Origin: an uncultured Paracoccaceae bacterium
GTDB lineage: Bacteria > Pseudomonadota > Alphaproteobacteria > Rhodobacterales > Rhodobacteraceae
DNA: 27,910 nucleotides
Direction: 5' to 3'
Assembly (NCBI GenBank): GCA_938038825.1
Contig: CALHST010000316.1
Location: forward strand, 1 to 27,910
The position numbers were made by a program, and so were the translations under genes. Under the pieces are notes generated by a model. The model saw only the letters and a program-made list of their open reading frames with translations. It did not search any database and was not told the DNA's origin. Of this stretch, positions 1 to 7,950 are shown in pieces (position 1 is the stretch's first letter; the number at the start of each line of letters is the position of its first letter).

Positions 1-141
1 ATCGACAAATCCTTGTTCTCGGCGAAGACGGTTGCCAGCATCAGCGTGGTTGTTGACTTCCCACACCCCCCTTTCGGGGAAAGAACACTTACAATCATAG
101 GGTTGCTCGATTTTATATATTATATCACGTAATTATTTATA
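1..141. repeat. Terminal overlap, left copy (circular contig)
   Basis: This stretch is identical, base for base by eye, to 27770-27910. It holds a second copy of the first 33 codons of parA (minus strand, ATG at 98) and the first CACGT site of the putative centromere. It is not a biological repeat: the gene and the intergenic sequence run through the join without a break. Collapsing one copy gives a circle of about 27,769 bp. Confidence 0.95.
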
Positions 142-197
142 CCACGTACTTTAATATACAACAACATATAAAGTTACGTGATATTTTTTATGACGTG
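122..197. promoter_or_regulatory. Putative centromere/operator: four CACGT sites in dyad symmetry
   Basis: In the AT-rich gap between parA (start at 98, the same site as 27867) and the end of repA lie four CACGT motifs: 126-130 and 143-147 on the plus strand, 176-180 and 193-197 on the minus strand (as ACGTG). The two sites of each pair are 17 bases apart and the whole array is symmetric about position 161.5. The outer context is also conserved: ATATCACGTAA at 122-132 is the exact reverse complement of 174-184. Position and symmetry fit a parS-like site bound by the small parB-like protein and/or the operator for the parAB promoter. That role is inferred. Confidence 0.6.
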
Positions 198-217
198 AAA
201 TATTAAATACTACATTC

Positions 218-238
218 TAGGTGCGTTGCTTGCACCTA
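218..238 (-). terminator. Hairpin overlapping the repA stop codon
   Basis: TAGGTGC (218-224) and GCACCTA (232-238) form a perfect 7-bp inverted repeat with a 7-base loop. On the minus strand the stem begins with the TAG stop of repA. There is no clear T-run after it, so it may be a weak terminator or an mRNA-end stabiliser between repA and parA. Confidence 0.35.
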
Positions 239-1261
239 TGCAGATCCACGTCGCGACACCCACTTCCGGCAAAACCCTAAGAACGCCTTGTCTGGGTTTT
301 TTGGAGCTTCCATATCTTGATCAAGTAATTTGGCGACCCATGTCCGCCATTCTTGCTCTAGCACATAGACATCCCAACCGCGGGCGATATCGCGGGCTTG
401 TTCATAGGTCTCGGCCTGCAGCGATTGACCAAATTGTGAACGCGGGTCTGCAATGACGGCCTGCCGATTGGTGAAACTGACCATGTCATCATCTGTCAGA
501 CTCACGCTGTAATCGGGCAGGTGGTCAAAATCGCACAAGGATTTCACAGCCATTCGGAAGTTCCGCTTGGCATCGCTGGACCCACATTTCTTTTGTAACT
601 TTCCAAGTCCAATCTGCCAGTTACTCTTCGCTCCACAATGTTTGCGTGCGATCTCATAAATCCGGCGTTCAATTGGTTTGCGCAGGCGAAAATAATCGGG
701 ATGCAGAGTAAGAACTTCATTCGCTTCGATGGCATTAAACAGCCATTTAGAGATGGTAATCCCCCATTCCACCACACGACCATCATGACGTGTCCGCCGG
801 ATTTTAGCGCCTTCAATCAGACCAAACGCTTCCCAGGTTTCGTCCCCTCCGGTTTTGATGGTTGTGCGCAAACGAGTTCCATCCAACCGATCCAGAGAGT
901 CACGCAGCAGATCATAGTCATGCCCCCCTGTGTGACGATTGCTGAACTGGAGGAAGTCCTGTGCGTTAAACGCGATTTGGCGACTGTAACTGCGCCCATC
1001 TTTCTTGGCTGCCATGATTTGGCTTATCGCAAAAATCAGCAGATCCTTGTCATAGATATTTGCGATCCCCTTTGCACTTGGCGTGACCTCAAGCATAACG
1101 TTGCCATGCACATAGCGCTTCACCTCGTAAATCGGGCGTTTTGAGAGCGTAAAGACAGGATGTTCCATCGAAGCCATGTCACTCTTGATGACCGCATCCG
1201 CGACATCGCAGATGAACAAATTTGTCTGTGGATGCCGATCTGGCAAAAGTGGTTTGTTCAT
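236..1261 (-). CDS. repA: RepA-type plasmid replication initiator (RPA family)
   Basis: Replication initiator of 341 residues that would bind the iterons just upstream (1315-1435) and open the origin. The sequence has the features I know from the RPA/RepA family of Rhodobacteraceae plasmids: FTLSKRPIYEV near residue 37, LLIFAISQIM near 74, RHTGGHDYDLLRDSLDRLDGT around 109-130, and a conserved basic stretch, YFRLRKPIERRIYEIARKHCG, near 190-211. Length is normal for the family. The ATG at 1261 is preceded by a strong ribosome site (AGGAGAG). The next genes downstream across the circle join are parA and a parB-like gene, the usual order for this plasmid type. The iterons lie between the repA start and the neighbouring gene, so the protein may also repress its own promoter there. 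Confidence 0.93.
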   Translation of the reverse strand: MNKPLLPDRHPQTNLFICDVADAVIKSDMASMEHPVFTLSKRPIYEVKRYVHGNVMLEVTPSAKGIANIYDKDLLIFAISQIMAAKKDGRSYSRQIAFNAQDFLQFSNRHTGGHDYDLLRDSLDRLDGTRLRTTIKTGGDETWEAFGLIEGAKIRRTRHDGRVVEWGITISKWLFNAIEANEVLTLHPDYFRLRKPIERRIYEIARKHCGAKSNWQIGLGKLQKKCGSSDAKRNFRMAVKSLCDFDHLPDYSVSLTDDDMVSFTNRQAVIADPRSQFGQSLQAETYEQARDIARGWDVYVLEQEWRTWVAKLLDQDMEAPKNPDKAFLGFCRKWVSRRGSA

Positions 1262-1314
1262 TGCTCTCTCCTGTGATTCCCCAAGCGCCTGTTTTGACTC
1301 TTAAAATCGCGCCT

Positions 1315-1435
1315 TATCGGGATAACGGCTGCACCTCGGACTCTATCGGGACATTAGCTGCACCACAAGGTTTATCGGGATAACGGCTGCATTCTATCGG
1401 GATAACGGCTGCAATTTATCGGGATAACGGCTGCA
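1315..1435 (+). repeat. Iteron array: five 19-bp direct repeats
   Basis: The unit TATCGGGATAACGGCTGCA occurs at 1315-1333, 1373-1391, 1395-1413 and 1417-1435 with no mismatch. A fifth copy at 1344-1362 differs at four central positions. Start-to-start distances are 29, 29, 22 and 22 bases. The first and last copies are both followed by CCTCGGACTCT, so the duplicated unit is longer at the edges. These are the expected binding sites of RepA. Confidence 0.93.
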
Positions 1436-1524
1436 CCTCGGACTCTTTAGATTCCTGAATCCAAAAGAGAAAACAGCACTCAAAATATGCGTAACACTCT
1501 ATAACACATATTTAACACAGAGGC

Positions 1525-1545
1525 TGTGGAAAAGCCTGTGAATAA
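1525..1545 (-). promoter_or_regulatory. DnaA boxes beside the iterons
   Basis: TGTGAATAA at 1537-1545 is the reverse complement of TTATTCACA, a perfect match to the DnaA consensus TTATNCACA. TGTGGAAAA at 1525-1533 matches at all but one position. The AT-rich stretch 1497-1516 next to them is a candidate unwinding element. Confidence 0.65.
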
Positions 1546-1589
1546 GCCGGCATGTGACTCTAATTCTGGGAATCACCGTGAAATTTATC

Positions 1590-1622
1590 GAATCGGTTCA
1601 CAGAGTTACCCGAAACCGATTC
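1590..1622. repeat. 9-bp inverted repeat at the edge of the origin
   Basis: GAATCGGTT (1590-1598) is perfectly repeated in inverse as AACCGATTC (1614-1622), with a 15-base spacer. It lies between the DnaA boxes and the stop codon of the GH16 gene. It could be a terminator insulating the origin from the minus-strand GH16 transcript, or a protein site. No T-run decides between these. Confidence 0.4.
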
Positions 1623-1630
1623 TGCAAAAG

Positions 1631-2338
1631 TTACAAAAATGGAATGAACCGAACGTGCTCTATTTCAGCTGAGCCGTGTTGATCTGCTGCTGCTGTACCT
1701 GCCCAATTTGCGATGCTCGGATCAACCGCCCAGAGGTTCAGAAATAGCCGGGACGGTTCTGACGGAATAGGCCCGTCTGATATGTGATGTTCGAAAATCA
1801 GTACATCATTTGCATACCATTTCAAAACATCTGGATGCCATTCAAACGCATAGCGCACCATGGCGTCTGCAGCATCAAATCCCAAATCAACAAGGTGCGC
1901 AGTCATCTCTCCATCGACGAACCAAGCGATGTGCATCTTTGTCGTATCTTGGCCAAGAAACTCGATGTCGATTTCGTCATGGCGCGTTCCATAATGAGGG
2001 CCCGTATACACAAAAAAACCTGTGACCAGACCAGCTCCTTTGGCCGGCTTCATATTAACCTCATATCGACCAAAGCGCGTCGGCTCTTCTCGGCGAATTG
2101 AGCTTCCAACAAAGCGATTTCCAGACCCTTTCTGAGGGGCAAGAGCCAAAGATAGACCCTCTTTAATCTGCACCAAATCATCCCGCCAGTCTGTATCGAA
2201 TTTGGGATGTGAGAAGTCGTAATTCGCAACATACCAGTCTGATTCTATTGCCTTAAATTCTTCTACGAATCCTAAATCATCTGCCATGACAGAAGATCCC
2301 AAAGCGACCACAGCCAGTGTAATTTTGTACCAACACAT
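1631..2338 (-). CDS. Secreted lichenase-type GH16 beta-1,3-1,4-glucanase
   Basis: Predicted retaining endo-beta-glucanase of 235 residues, exported by Sec (signal peptide MCWYKITLAVVALGSSVMA, cleaved before DD). The GH16 catalytic motif HDEIDIEFLG lies at 120-129, with nucleophile E122, D124 and acid/base E126. The flanks DEIDIEFLGQDTTK and VDLGFDAADA...YAFEWHPDVLKWY closely follow the Bacillus licheninases (EC 3.2.1.73), so cleavage of mixed-linkage 1,3-1,4-beta-glucan is the best guess. Laminarinase or another GH16 activity is possible. It is divergent from the degenerate T1SS block (2548 on) and shares its promoter gap. In this setting it most likely trims or releases the polymer made by the plasmid GT2. 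Length is normal for a single-domain lichenase, with no carbohydrate-binding module. Confidence 0.88.
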   Translation of the reverse strand: MCWYKITLAVVALGSSVMADDLGFVEEFKAIESDWYVANYDFSHPKFDTDWRDDLVQIKEGLSLALAPQKGSGNRFVGSSIRREEPTRFGRYEVNMKPAKGAGLVTGFFVYTGPHYGTRHDEIDIEFLGQDTTKMHIAWFVDGEMTAHLVDLGFDAADAMVRYAFEWHPDVLKWYANDVLIFEHHISDGPIPSEPSRLFLNLWAVDPSIANWAGTAAADQHGSAEIEHVRFIPFL

Positions 2339-2394
2339 CCAAAGTCATCCCCAAACTATTAACGCAATTTAACCTTGCGAAATTTGCATCAAAT

Positions 2395-2424
2395 TTGACA
2401 CGTTAATCGTTTGTTAAGGTTAAT
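2395..2424 (+). promoter_or_regulatory. Sigma-70-like promoter with a CtrA box in its spacer
   Basis: A perfect -35 TTGACA (2395-2400) is followed after 18 bases by GTTAAT (2419-2424, four of six to TATAAT). The spacer contains TTAA-N7-TTAA at 2403-2417, the full CtrA consensus of alphaproteobacteria. TTAACCTT (2369-2376) and AAGGTTAA (2416-2423) also form an 8-bp inverted repeat. The promoter would drive the plus-strand gene at 2548. Confidence 0.5.
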
Positions 2425-2547
2425 GTCTGGGAACCCTCACACGTTTTCATAAAACTTTTGGTAAGGGTCATTTTTCGACCACATATGGATCTCATCACGA
2501 CCCGGTTTGAATGGCCTAACGCTCTTGCAGACAAAGAGGCGTGGGCA

Positions 2548-3225
2548 ATGAAACTCAAAGCATTAGGTGCAGTGATTGTTCTGATGATTGGGGTGTATTT
2601 TTTCCCCAGAGCAGACACATCGGACCAAGAGACCGCAGCGTATCTGGCCAATGAGATAACGCTGGATGGACAGGCGATTTTTTACCTTGTCCAAGAGGAT
2701 ATCCGCAAAGAATTGTGGTCAGTTCATTGCCGACAGCCAATGCGTGGCTGTGTGGCCAGAACCTCCGGCTTGGTTCTGCGCCTCGATGAAAACGCCCAAC
2801 CATGGTTGCTTGCTGCAGTATCTCATAAAGCGCGAATCTCACTCAAGCAAAAGAACTACACGCAGGATGGTCAGGGATTGTTTTCCAAGCCTCTCACTCC
2901 AAGCAATATCTCGCGTTTGTCGACGGATGAGAGCTTTGTTGTGATTGAAGAAAATGGTGTCGTGTTACACCGTATTCGAACAACCGGTTTGGCTGAATTG
3001 GTATCCTATTTGACGTGGATCCATAGCGAAACTGCCCGGACATTACGGGATGCGCGCCTTTGGCCTCGCAATGACAGTTTAAGCGTTCAAAATATGACTC
3101 CGGAAGTGCTGCAGCGCTATAATATCATGCGACGCCGTGCGATTGAAAACCAACGTTTACGCATTCGGTCTGCCGATGATCAACTTGCGTTGACTGCAAG
3201 TCATGCGGAAGAAACATCGTTTTAG
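2548..3225 (+). CDS. Membrane-anchored Cys-x6-Cys domain protein (short paralogue)
   Basis: Unrecognised protein of 225 residues. One N-terminal hydrophobic segment (about 4-19) suggests an inner-membrane anchor or uncleaved signal, with the rest in the periplasm. The core (about 58-165) contains CRQPMRGC (C61, C68) and later LAELVSYLTWI and WPRND. The same pattern occurs in the secreted protein at 13672-15045 (CRPRTHIC, LAGFAAVIPYLRWV, WPVPN), so the two are paralogues although they share little else. The ATG at 2548 is chosen over an in-frame start at 2458 because it has GAGG about 9 bases upstream and puts the hydrophobic segment at the N-terminus. It is the first gene of a plus-strand block ending in an ABC transporter and HlyD adaptor, so a role as accessory factor of type I secretion is inferred. 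Confidence 0.72.
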   Translation: MKLKALGAVIVLMIGVYFFPRADTSDQETAAYLANEITLDGQAIFYLVQEDIRKELWSVHCRQPMRGCVARTSGLVLRLDENAQPWLLAAVSHKARISLKQKNYTQDGQGLFSKPLTPSNISRLSTDESFVVIEENGVVLHRIRTTGLAELVSYLTWIHSETARTLRDARLWPRNDSLSVQNMTPEVLQRYNIMRRRAIENQRLRIRSADDQLALTASHAEETSF

Positions 3226-3227
3226 AA

Positions 3228-3260
3228 GCCCATAAACTATGGGCCTTAATTCAATTTTTC
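3228..3260 (+). terminator. Hairpin with T-rich tail after the Cys-pair gene
   Basis: GCCCATA (3228-3234), loop AAC, TATGGGC (3238-3244), followed by a T-rich stretch (to TTTTT at about 3255-3259). It looks like a modest intrinsic terminator or attenuator between the first gene and the ABC gene, and could lower expression of the latter. Confidence 0.5.
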
Positions 3261-3328
3261 GCGTGAAAATGGTTTTTTAAGACCACTGCTTTATCCCCAT
3301 GCCGGTACGGTACGCATGGGATCATGAT

Positions 3329-5317
3329 ATGCTTCACTTCTCGGATAGGGGCAAAGGCGAGCCTCATCCTGAAAAAGACGAAGGCGACAACGTAAACGCT
3401 CCAAAAGTGGCTGACATTCTGATGATGGATCGGTCCGACGTGCGTTGGGCCGCGATTTTAAGTGCTCTGTTTTCGACGGGTCGCATGATGTGTCTGTTTG
3501 CATTGGCAGTCTTGGGAATTTTCTTTGGAACGGTTGTCGCCAATCAAGGCGAAGTTCGAATGATCCCTATTCTGCTGGGTCTTGGGCTCACCTTTGTCAT
3601 CGGTATTATTCTACTGGAATTTGCGCATGTTCGCGCTTTGGCTGGCTACAGAGATGCGCGTCGGCGGTACGCGTTGCGTAGCCGCGCGTTGGTTGCCGGC
3701 GCTATCTGCATCGTCTTATGTATGATCCATCCTTTAATGGGCCTGGCAATCCCGATTGGGGCCGGGGTAGGGGCCTTGGGGCAGCTTGTTTTATCGCGTT
3801 ATGCAAGGAATGAACCTTTGTGGGATTTCCTTCCGACAGAGGCAATTTCAATCCTGTCTGGCCGGGATCGTATCGGTGCCACACTGGCAACAAGCCGACC
3901 CCGGGACCATGCCTTGGCTGCTGTTGTGACACGGTCAGGATCTGCGCTGTCCGTGGTTGTTGCCTTGGCGATTGGCGCATTTTTAATTGCTCAAAGTATT
4001 ATGGCCATCGCTGCATTTGTGCCCCTTGTTTTGGGGACTTTATGGGCAACCGAAGCCATTCTGGAATATGTACATAACCACTTTTCCCAAGAGGAAGTCA
4101 CGTTGTTACCCGTGTCAGAAGTGCGCGCGGGGCCAGCTCCGGATGAAGATGATACACAGGATCAGCTTGGTCTAAAAGTTCATGATCTCAATGTTCGAAA
4201 TCACAAAGGTGTGGCGCTTCTGCGGGGGATCAATCTGAACATTGCACCGGGGACAGTTACGGCAGTCATTGGCCCCAGTGGGGCCGGAAAAAGCCTGCTA
4301 TTACAGTCCATCGTCGATCCGTTTTCCCTTGCCAACATGGAAGTGTCGGGGTTCGTACGACAAAGTGGCCAAGATTTATGGAAGCGGCAAACGTCGGCAC
4401 AATCCGTCCCGGCAGTCTTTTTACCGCCACATCCCGTTGTATTGCCCGCAACTGGGGCTGAGAACTTATCCTGTTTCCATGGTGATGAAATGCTCACGCG
4501 TGGGAAGTGGTTTTTGGAGCAGATGGTTTACGCCGTTGATATGGTCGATGACATTTGCGCCGCCCAGAATGCGCAAACACTGCCGTCGATGCAGATAAAA
4601 GCACTTGCGATGGCACGGGCGTTCACCCTTGGACCACAAGTTTACCTCATGGATCGCCCAGAAGACGGTTTGCCGGAAAAGCAAATTGCCGCTTTGGTGC
4701 ATCGCATTGAACAAGAAACCCGGATGGGGCGTTGCGTGGTGATTGTCACAGACAAACGCGCGTTGCTGGATGTTTCTGATCAAATGGTGGTTCTTCAAGA
4801 TGGGCAGGTCATTGATTATGGCCCCTCAAAAGAAGTGCGGGGTCGCATGGAAACTGGGTGGGCGCGGTTCCTGGGTGCCCGCCGTTTGGTGACAGAAGAG
4901 AATTTGTGTAACTGGATCCATTCACATTTCTATCGGGACGGGGATGAAGCGAACCGGCGCAAGGTTGCGCAAGTCGCGTCTGATCTTTTGACCTTTTCTT
5001 GTCAAACTGCGAACCCTTTGACCCCAGGTGATGTGAGTTTCACATTCAAGCACTTCCGCGGCTTTTGTATTTTGCGGATGCAGGACAGTGATCCCCCCGT
5101 TAGCGCAGGCAAGCTGCAGCAGGCACAGGATGAAGTCAGCAATGATGACGGAGAAAGCAAGCTGTCGCAGCTTGCTCGTATCATACGGAACTCAATGAGT
5201 ATTGAAGCAGATATGCGGGGGGATGAACGTCTGCTTGAAGTGAAGATTGAGACATATGACCCGCGCAAGGTTCCACCACCGAAAGCAGAGGCTGTGCATG
5301 TCAGCGCCGATACCTAG
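3329..5317 (+). CDS. Type I secretion ABC protein with degenerate ATPase site
   Basis: Fused membrane/ATPase ABC protein of the type I secretion (PrtD/PrsD-like) class, 662 residues from ATG 3329. That start is preferred because GGGA lies 7 bases upstream; an ATG at 3299 adds ten residues and has no ribosome site. Transmembrane helices occupy roughly 40-250. Walker A is intact (GPSGAGKS, 315-322). Against the partner at 7947-10022, the other catalytic elements are lost: the Q-loop Gln is Pro (LPPHP), the signature LSGGQ is LPSMQ, the catalytic Glu after Walker B is Arg (YLMDRP, R443), and the switch His is Asp (VTDKR, D475). ATP may bind but should not be hydrolysed at this site. A C-terminal extension of about 145 residues (RDGDE motif near 537) is shared with the partner. 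Its stop overlaps the next gene by 20 bases. Confidence 0.85.
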   Translation: MLHFSDRGKGEPHPEKDEGDNVNAPKVADILMMDRSDVRWAAILSALFSTGRMMCLFALAVLGIFFGTVVANQGEVRMIPILLGLGLTFVIGIILLEFAHVRALAGYRDARRRYALRSRALVAGAICIVLCMIHPLMGLAIPIGAGVGALGQLVLSRYARNEPLWDFLPTEAISILSGRDRIGATLATSRPRDHALAAVVTRSGSALSVVVALAIGAFLIAQSIMAIAAFVPLVLGTLWATEAILEYVHNHFSQEEVTLLPVSEVRAGPAPDEDDTQDQLGLKVHDLNVRNHKGVALLRGINLNIAPGTVTAVIGPSGAGKSLLLQSIVDPFSLANMEVSGFVRQSGQDLWKRQTSAQSVPAVFLPPHPVVLPATGAENLSCFHGDEMLTRGKWFLEQMVYAVDMVDDICAAQNAQTLPSMQIKALAMARAFTLGPQVYLMDRPEDGLPEKQIAALVHRIEQETRMGRCVVIVTDKRALLDVSDQMVVLQDGQVIDYGPSKEVRGRMETGWARFLGARRLVTEENLCNWIHSHFYRDGDEANRRKVAQVASDLLTFSCQTANPLTPGDVSFTFKHFRGFCILRMQDSDPPVSAGKLQQAQDEVSNDDGESKLSQLARIIRNSMSIEADMRGDERLLEVKIETYDPRKVPPPKAEAVHVSADT

Positions 5318-6599
5318 ATCGGTCTACACAAAAGTTCCCACAAGTTTTCCACGCATCAGCCGGTTGTTGTGGCTCACTTGGGGGGGAGCTTTTGCGTTTG
5401 GTTTAAGTGCCCTATGGGTCCTTTTGTTGATGGGCAGCAATCTGGCATCACATCGGTCTTATGTTGGACAGCTGCGCCCCGAAAGTGACCCGATTACAGT
5501 CATCTTGCCGCAAGGTGCCATTCTAGATCAGGTGGTGGCGACCCCAAATGAAGAGATCCGAACGGGTCAAACATTAGCGACGCTCAACATTGCAGCCATG
5601 ACGCGGAGTGTCGAGCGACTCTCGAAAGAGCTTTTGCATGATGATCTTCTCAAAGAGTGTCTTTTGGCGGAACAATTACCGGACACCACATTCTTTTCAG
5701 AGATCCCTAAGGGGGCTCGTGATCTGCTGATTTTGGCGATCCAAGAATGTGACCAATTCATTCAGAACAAGAGCCAGATTCAGCTGAATCTGGAAAAAAC
5801 CCTTGTTGGCTTACATGAAAAACGCCGACTGATTGCGCGCTATATCCGTGTTCTGACCGAACACTCCGAACGGGATCTGTCGCCGGACAAAAAACAAGCA
5901 GACGCCCGGCAAGCCTTGGCCTTGGCCCTGTTGCGCAACAAGCTTGATAAGCAAATGACAGACCATCAGGTGCAAGCTGAAAAAGACACAGCAGAATTAC
6001 GCACCAGACGTCTGGATCGTGTGCGTACATTGACGGATGTCATCAACATTAAAACAGAACTACGCCATAGTATCGAAGCGCTTTTAGAAACACCGCGTGT
6101 TCAAGCACCAAAAGACGGTTTCATTGTGCATGTACGCAGTGTCCCGCATTCCGATCCTTTGCGAGAAGATACGCAATTCATTGAGATGCGACCTGAAGCG
6201 GGGTTAGGATATCAGGCATATTTCGATGTTTCCCACGAATTTCTAAACGGGGTAGAGCCTGGCGATCGCGTACGTATGCGGTTACTGGGGGATTGGAAGA
6301 ATGCGCCGATCCTCGTTGGAGAAGTGCGTAATCTTGATGCTTTAAACAGCTCTGTCGTCCGTGTTGATGTTGCCTTGGATGAGCGTAGTATTGTGGACCT
6401 TGATGATCCAGAGAATGGGATTGCTTTACGATACACAGGGACTGCTTCTGAAATTCGTGTCAAAAAAGACCACTTCAATGCGTTTGATGCCCTGAATATG
6501 CAGCTTCGCAATGGTATTCTTGAGCAAGGGGAAGACTGGTTCATTGCGCGGCTTGCTGGGCAATATCTCAATCTTTCAGATCTTGGTTTCGATCTTTGA
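5298..6599 (+). CDS. HlyD-family membrane fusion protein (T1SS adaptor)
   Basis: Periplasmic adaptor of 433 residues, expected to link an inner-membrane ABC exporter to an outer-membrane channel. One transmembrane helix (about 23-46) is followed by a lipoyl half (ITVILPQGAILDQVVATPNEEIRTGQ), a helical hairpin (about 100-270), the second lipoyl half (VQAPKDGFIVHVRSV) and a beta-barrel domain. The ATG at 5298 is chosen over the in-frame start at 5247 because AGAGG lies about 6 bases upstream. The gene then overlaps the end of the degenerate ABC gene by 20 bases, a sign of translational coupling. It differs a good deal from the second adaptor at 6664-7950, so it is not a recent copy. No TolC-type outer-membrane partner is encoded on the plasmid. 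Confidence 0.85.
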   Translation: MSAPIPRSVYTKVPTSFPRISRLLWLTWGGAFAFGLSALWVLLLMGSNLASHRSYVGQLRPESDPITVILPQGAILDQVVATPNEEIRTGQTLATLNIAAMTRSVERLSKELLHDDLLKECLLAEQLPDTTFFSEIPKGARDLLILAIQECDQFIQNKSQIQLNLEKTLVGLHEKRRLIARYIRVLTEHSERDLSPDKKQADARQALALALLRNKLDKQMTDHQVQAEKDTAELRTRRLDRVRTLTDVINIKTELRHSIEALLETPRVQAPKDGFIVHVRSVPHSDPLREDTQFIEMRPEAGLGYQAYFDVSHEFLNGVEPGDRVRMRLLGDWKNAPILVGEVRNLDALNSSVVRVDVALDERSIVDLDDPENGIALRYTGTASEIRVKKDHFNAFDALNMQLRNGILEQGEDWFIARLAGQYLNLSDLGFDL

Positions 6600-6663
6600 G
6601 AGATCGATCAAAAATTCAAAACGCCTATGATAACTCCGCCGCAAAAGAGGGCAGGGGGCAGGT

Positions 6664-7950
6664 CTACTCCTCGAACGCTTTCTTCCAGATGCTCCACAGC
6701 GGTTGTATCAAAAATTCACCCAATGTGACGCTATCAACGCTAAGTGCCACTGAAATTGGCATCCCTTGCACCAGCTGAAACCGATCTTTCATACGATTGC
6801 GTGCAGCGACAACATCGTCTGCCGAGATCGAAGCCCGGGCAAGATAGTGGATCACTTTGCCGTCACGATCTTTCACGGGTTCTTCGGCAACAGACAAAAC
6901 GCGCGCTGTCAAAAGGGGTGCATCCCGTGCGGGCAGGCTGGTTATGGTCAATTGGCCGTCTTGATCCGGGGACACTTGATCAATGTGACGGGCCGGGATC
7001 CAAAGCTCTATCTCGGGATCTTCTAATGGCAAGGAGATGACTGCGAGTGTATCACTCGGCCGCGCGACCATACCTGCGGCGACAAAGGGTAGGCTGGTGA
7101 TCATACCATCAGCTGGAGCGCGGATCTTGGATTCGCTGAGTACATACGCAATGCGGTCCAACTCAGACTCGATGCTAATCAATTCTCGTTGGTTCGTTGA
7201 TTTCTGTTCAGCCAGGGATGTCATATGCTCTGAGCGGATCAGGTCGTTCTCGGTTTCAGCTGCTGCGATATCGGCTTTGATCGCCTCTATTTCCAAGTTC
7301 TGACGCGAAATTTCGACATTAATCTGCAACACAGCCTCTTGTAATTGTTCGACTTGTGTCTGTGTGACATGCCCCTTCTTCGCCAAGGATTGGGATTTTT
7401 CCAACCTTTCAGTGGTGTTGCGATGTCGATTTTCTAAAATGGCTTTGCTGGATATCAAAAGCTTCAAGTTCTCGTGCGCGGCCTTCAGGCGGGACCGGCC
7501 CGTTGTCAGGCGTGCTGTAAAAGATCGATCTCGTTCCTGATACATGCGCGTAATTGCCGAAAAACGACTGTCCGAGGGCACGGTTTGTGTCCCGGTTACG
7601 AGCCGTTGTTCAATTTCGTCCAACTCTTCGCTCAGCAAAATGGCACGTTCTGTCAAAGCACTTTGGGTCAAAAGAAGCTCTGACTGATCTAAGGTGAGTA
7701 ATAGGTCCCCTTTTTTGACGCGGTCATATAAAGCGACATGCACGGTTTCGATCCGTCCACCGGATGGATGCTGCACGGTGCGGCTCGGTTGGCGCGGAGA
7801 GATTTCACCCGAAATCCGGATCGTTTTCGCAATTGGCGCATAGCCGGCCCAAAGCGCGACAAAGACAAAGAACCCCAAGACAACAAAGCCGGCGCGCCAG
7901 ACATCTCGAAATACATCTTTGGGCAACGTATGTGTATCGCTGTTCATCAT
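6664..7950 (-). CDS. HlyD-family membrane fusion protein (RTX exporter adaptor)
   Basis: Type I secretion adaptor of about 428 residues, with a short cytosolic N-terminus, one transmembrane helix (about 19-37), lipoyl halves (GGRIETVHVALYDRVKKGD and SKIRAPADGMITSLPFVAAG), a long coiled-coil hairpin between them (about 70-270) and a C-terminal beta-barrel. Two ATGs in a row (7950 and 7947) overlap the TGA of the upstream ABC gene (ATGATGA), so translation is coupled and the start could be either. An upstream in-frame start at 7995 would lie deep in the ABC gene and is not preferred. It is the last gene of the RTX-ABC-HlyD set and closes the minus-strand series, facing the other adaptor gene across a 64-base gap. 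Confidence 0.9.
   Translation of the reverse strand: MMNSDTHTLPKDVFRDVWRAGFVVLGFFVFVALWAGYAPIAKTIRISGEISPRQPSRTVQHPSGGRIETVHVALYDRVKKGDLLLTLDQSELLLTQSALTERAILLSEELDEIEQRLVTGTQTVPSDSRFSAITRMYQERDRSFTARLTTGRSRLKAAHENLKLLISSKAILENRHRNTTERLEKSQSLAKKGHVTQTQVEQLQEAVLQINVEISRQNLEIEAIKADIAAAETENDLIRSEHMTSLAEQKSTNQRELISIESELDRIAYVLSESKIRAPADGMITSLPFVAAGMVARPSDTLAVISLPLEDPEIELWIPARHIDQVSPDQDGQLTITSLPARDAPLLTARVLSVAEEPVKDRDGKVIHYLARASISADDVVAARNRMKDRFQLVQGMPISVALSVDSVTLGEFLIQPLWSIWKKAFEE

Larger units (their letters stand above)
1262..1630. other. Replication origin region (oriV), no gene
   Basis: This 369-base gap holds no credible gene. From left to right it contains the repA leader, five iterons (1315-1435), an AT-rich segment with DnaA-box-like sequences (about 1500-1545) and a perfect 9-bp inverted repeat (1590-1598/1614-1622). 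This is the standard make-up of an iteron-controlled plasmid origin. Confidence 0.85.

Noticed and set aside
1..98. Second, truncated parA copy
   Set aside because: It is the terminal overlap of a circular contig, not a gene fragment.
638..1144. Plus-strand ORF of 168 codons opposite repA
   Set aside because: It has no ribosome site or recognisable motif and lies wholly within the well-supported repA gene.
3329..5317. Degenerate ABC gene as a pseudogene
   Set aside because: The frame is intact over more than 660 codons, Walker A and the shared tail are kept, and the next gene overlaps it in a normal way. Loss is confined to catalytic residues.
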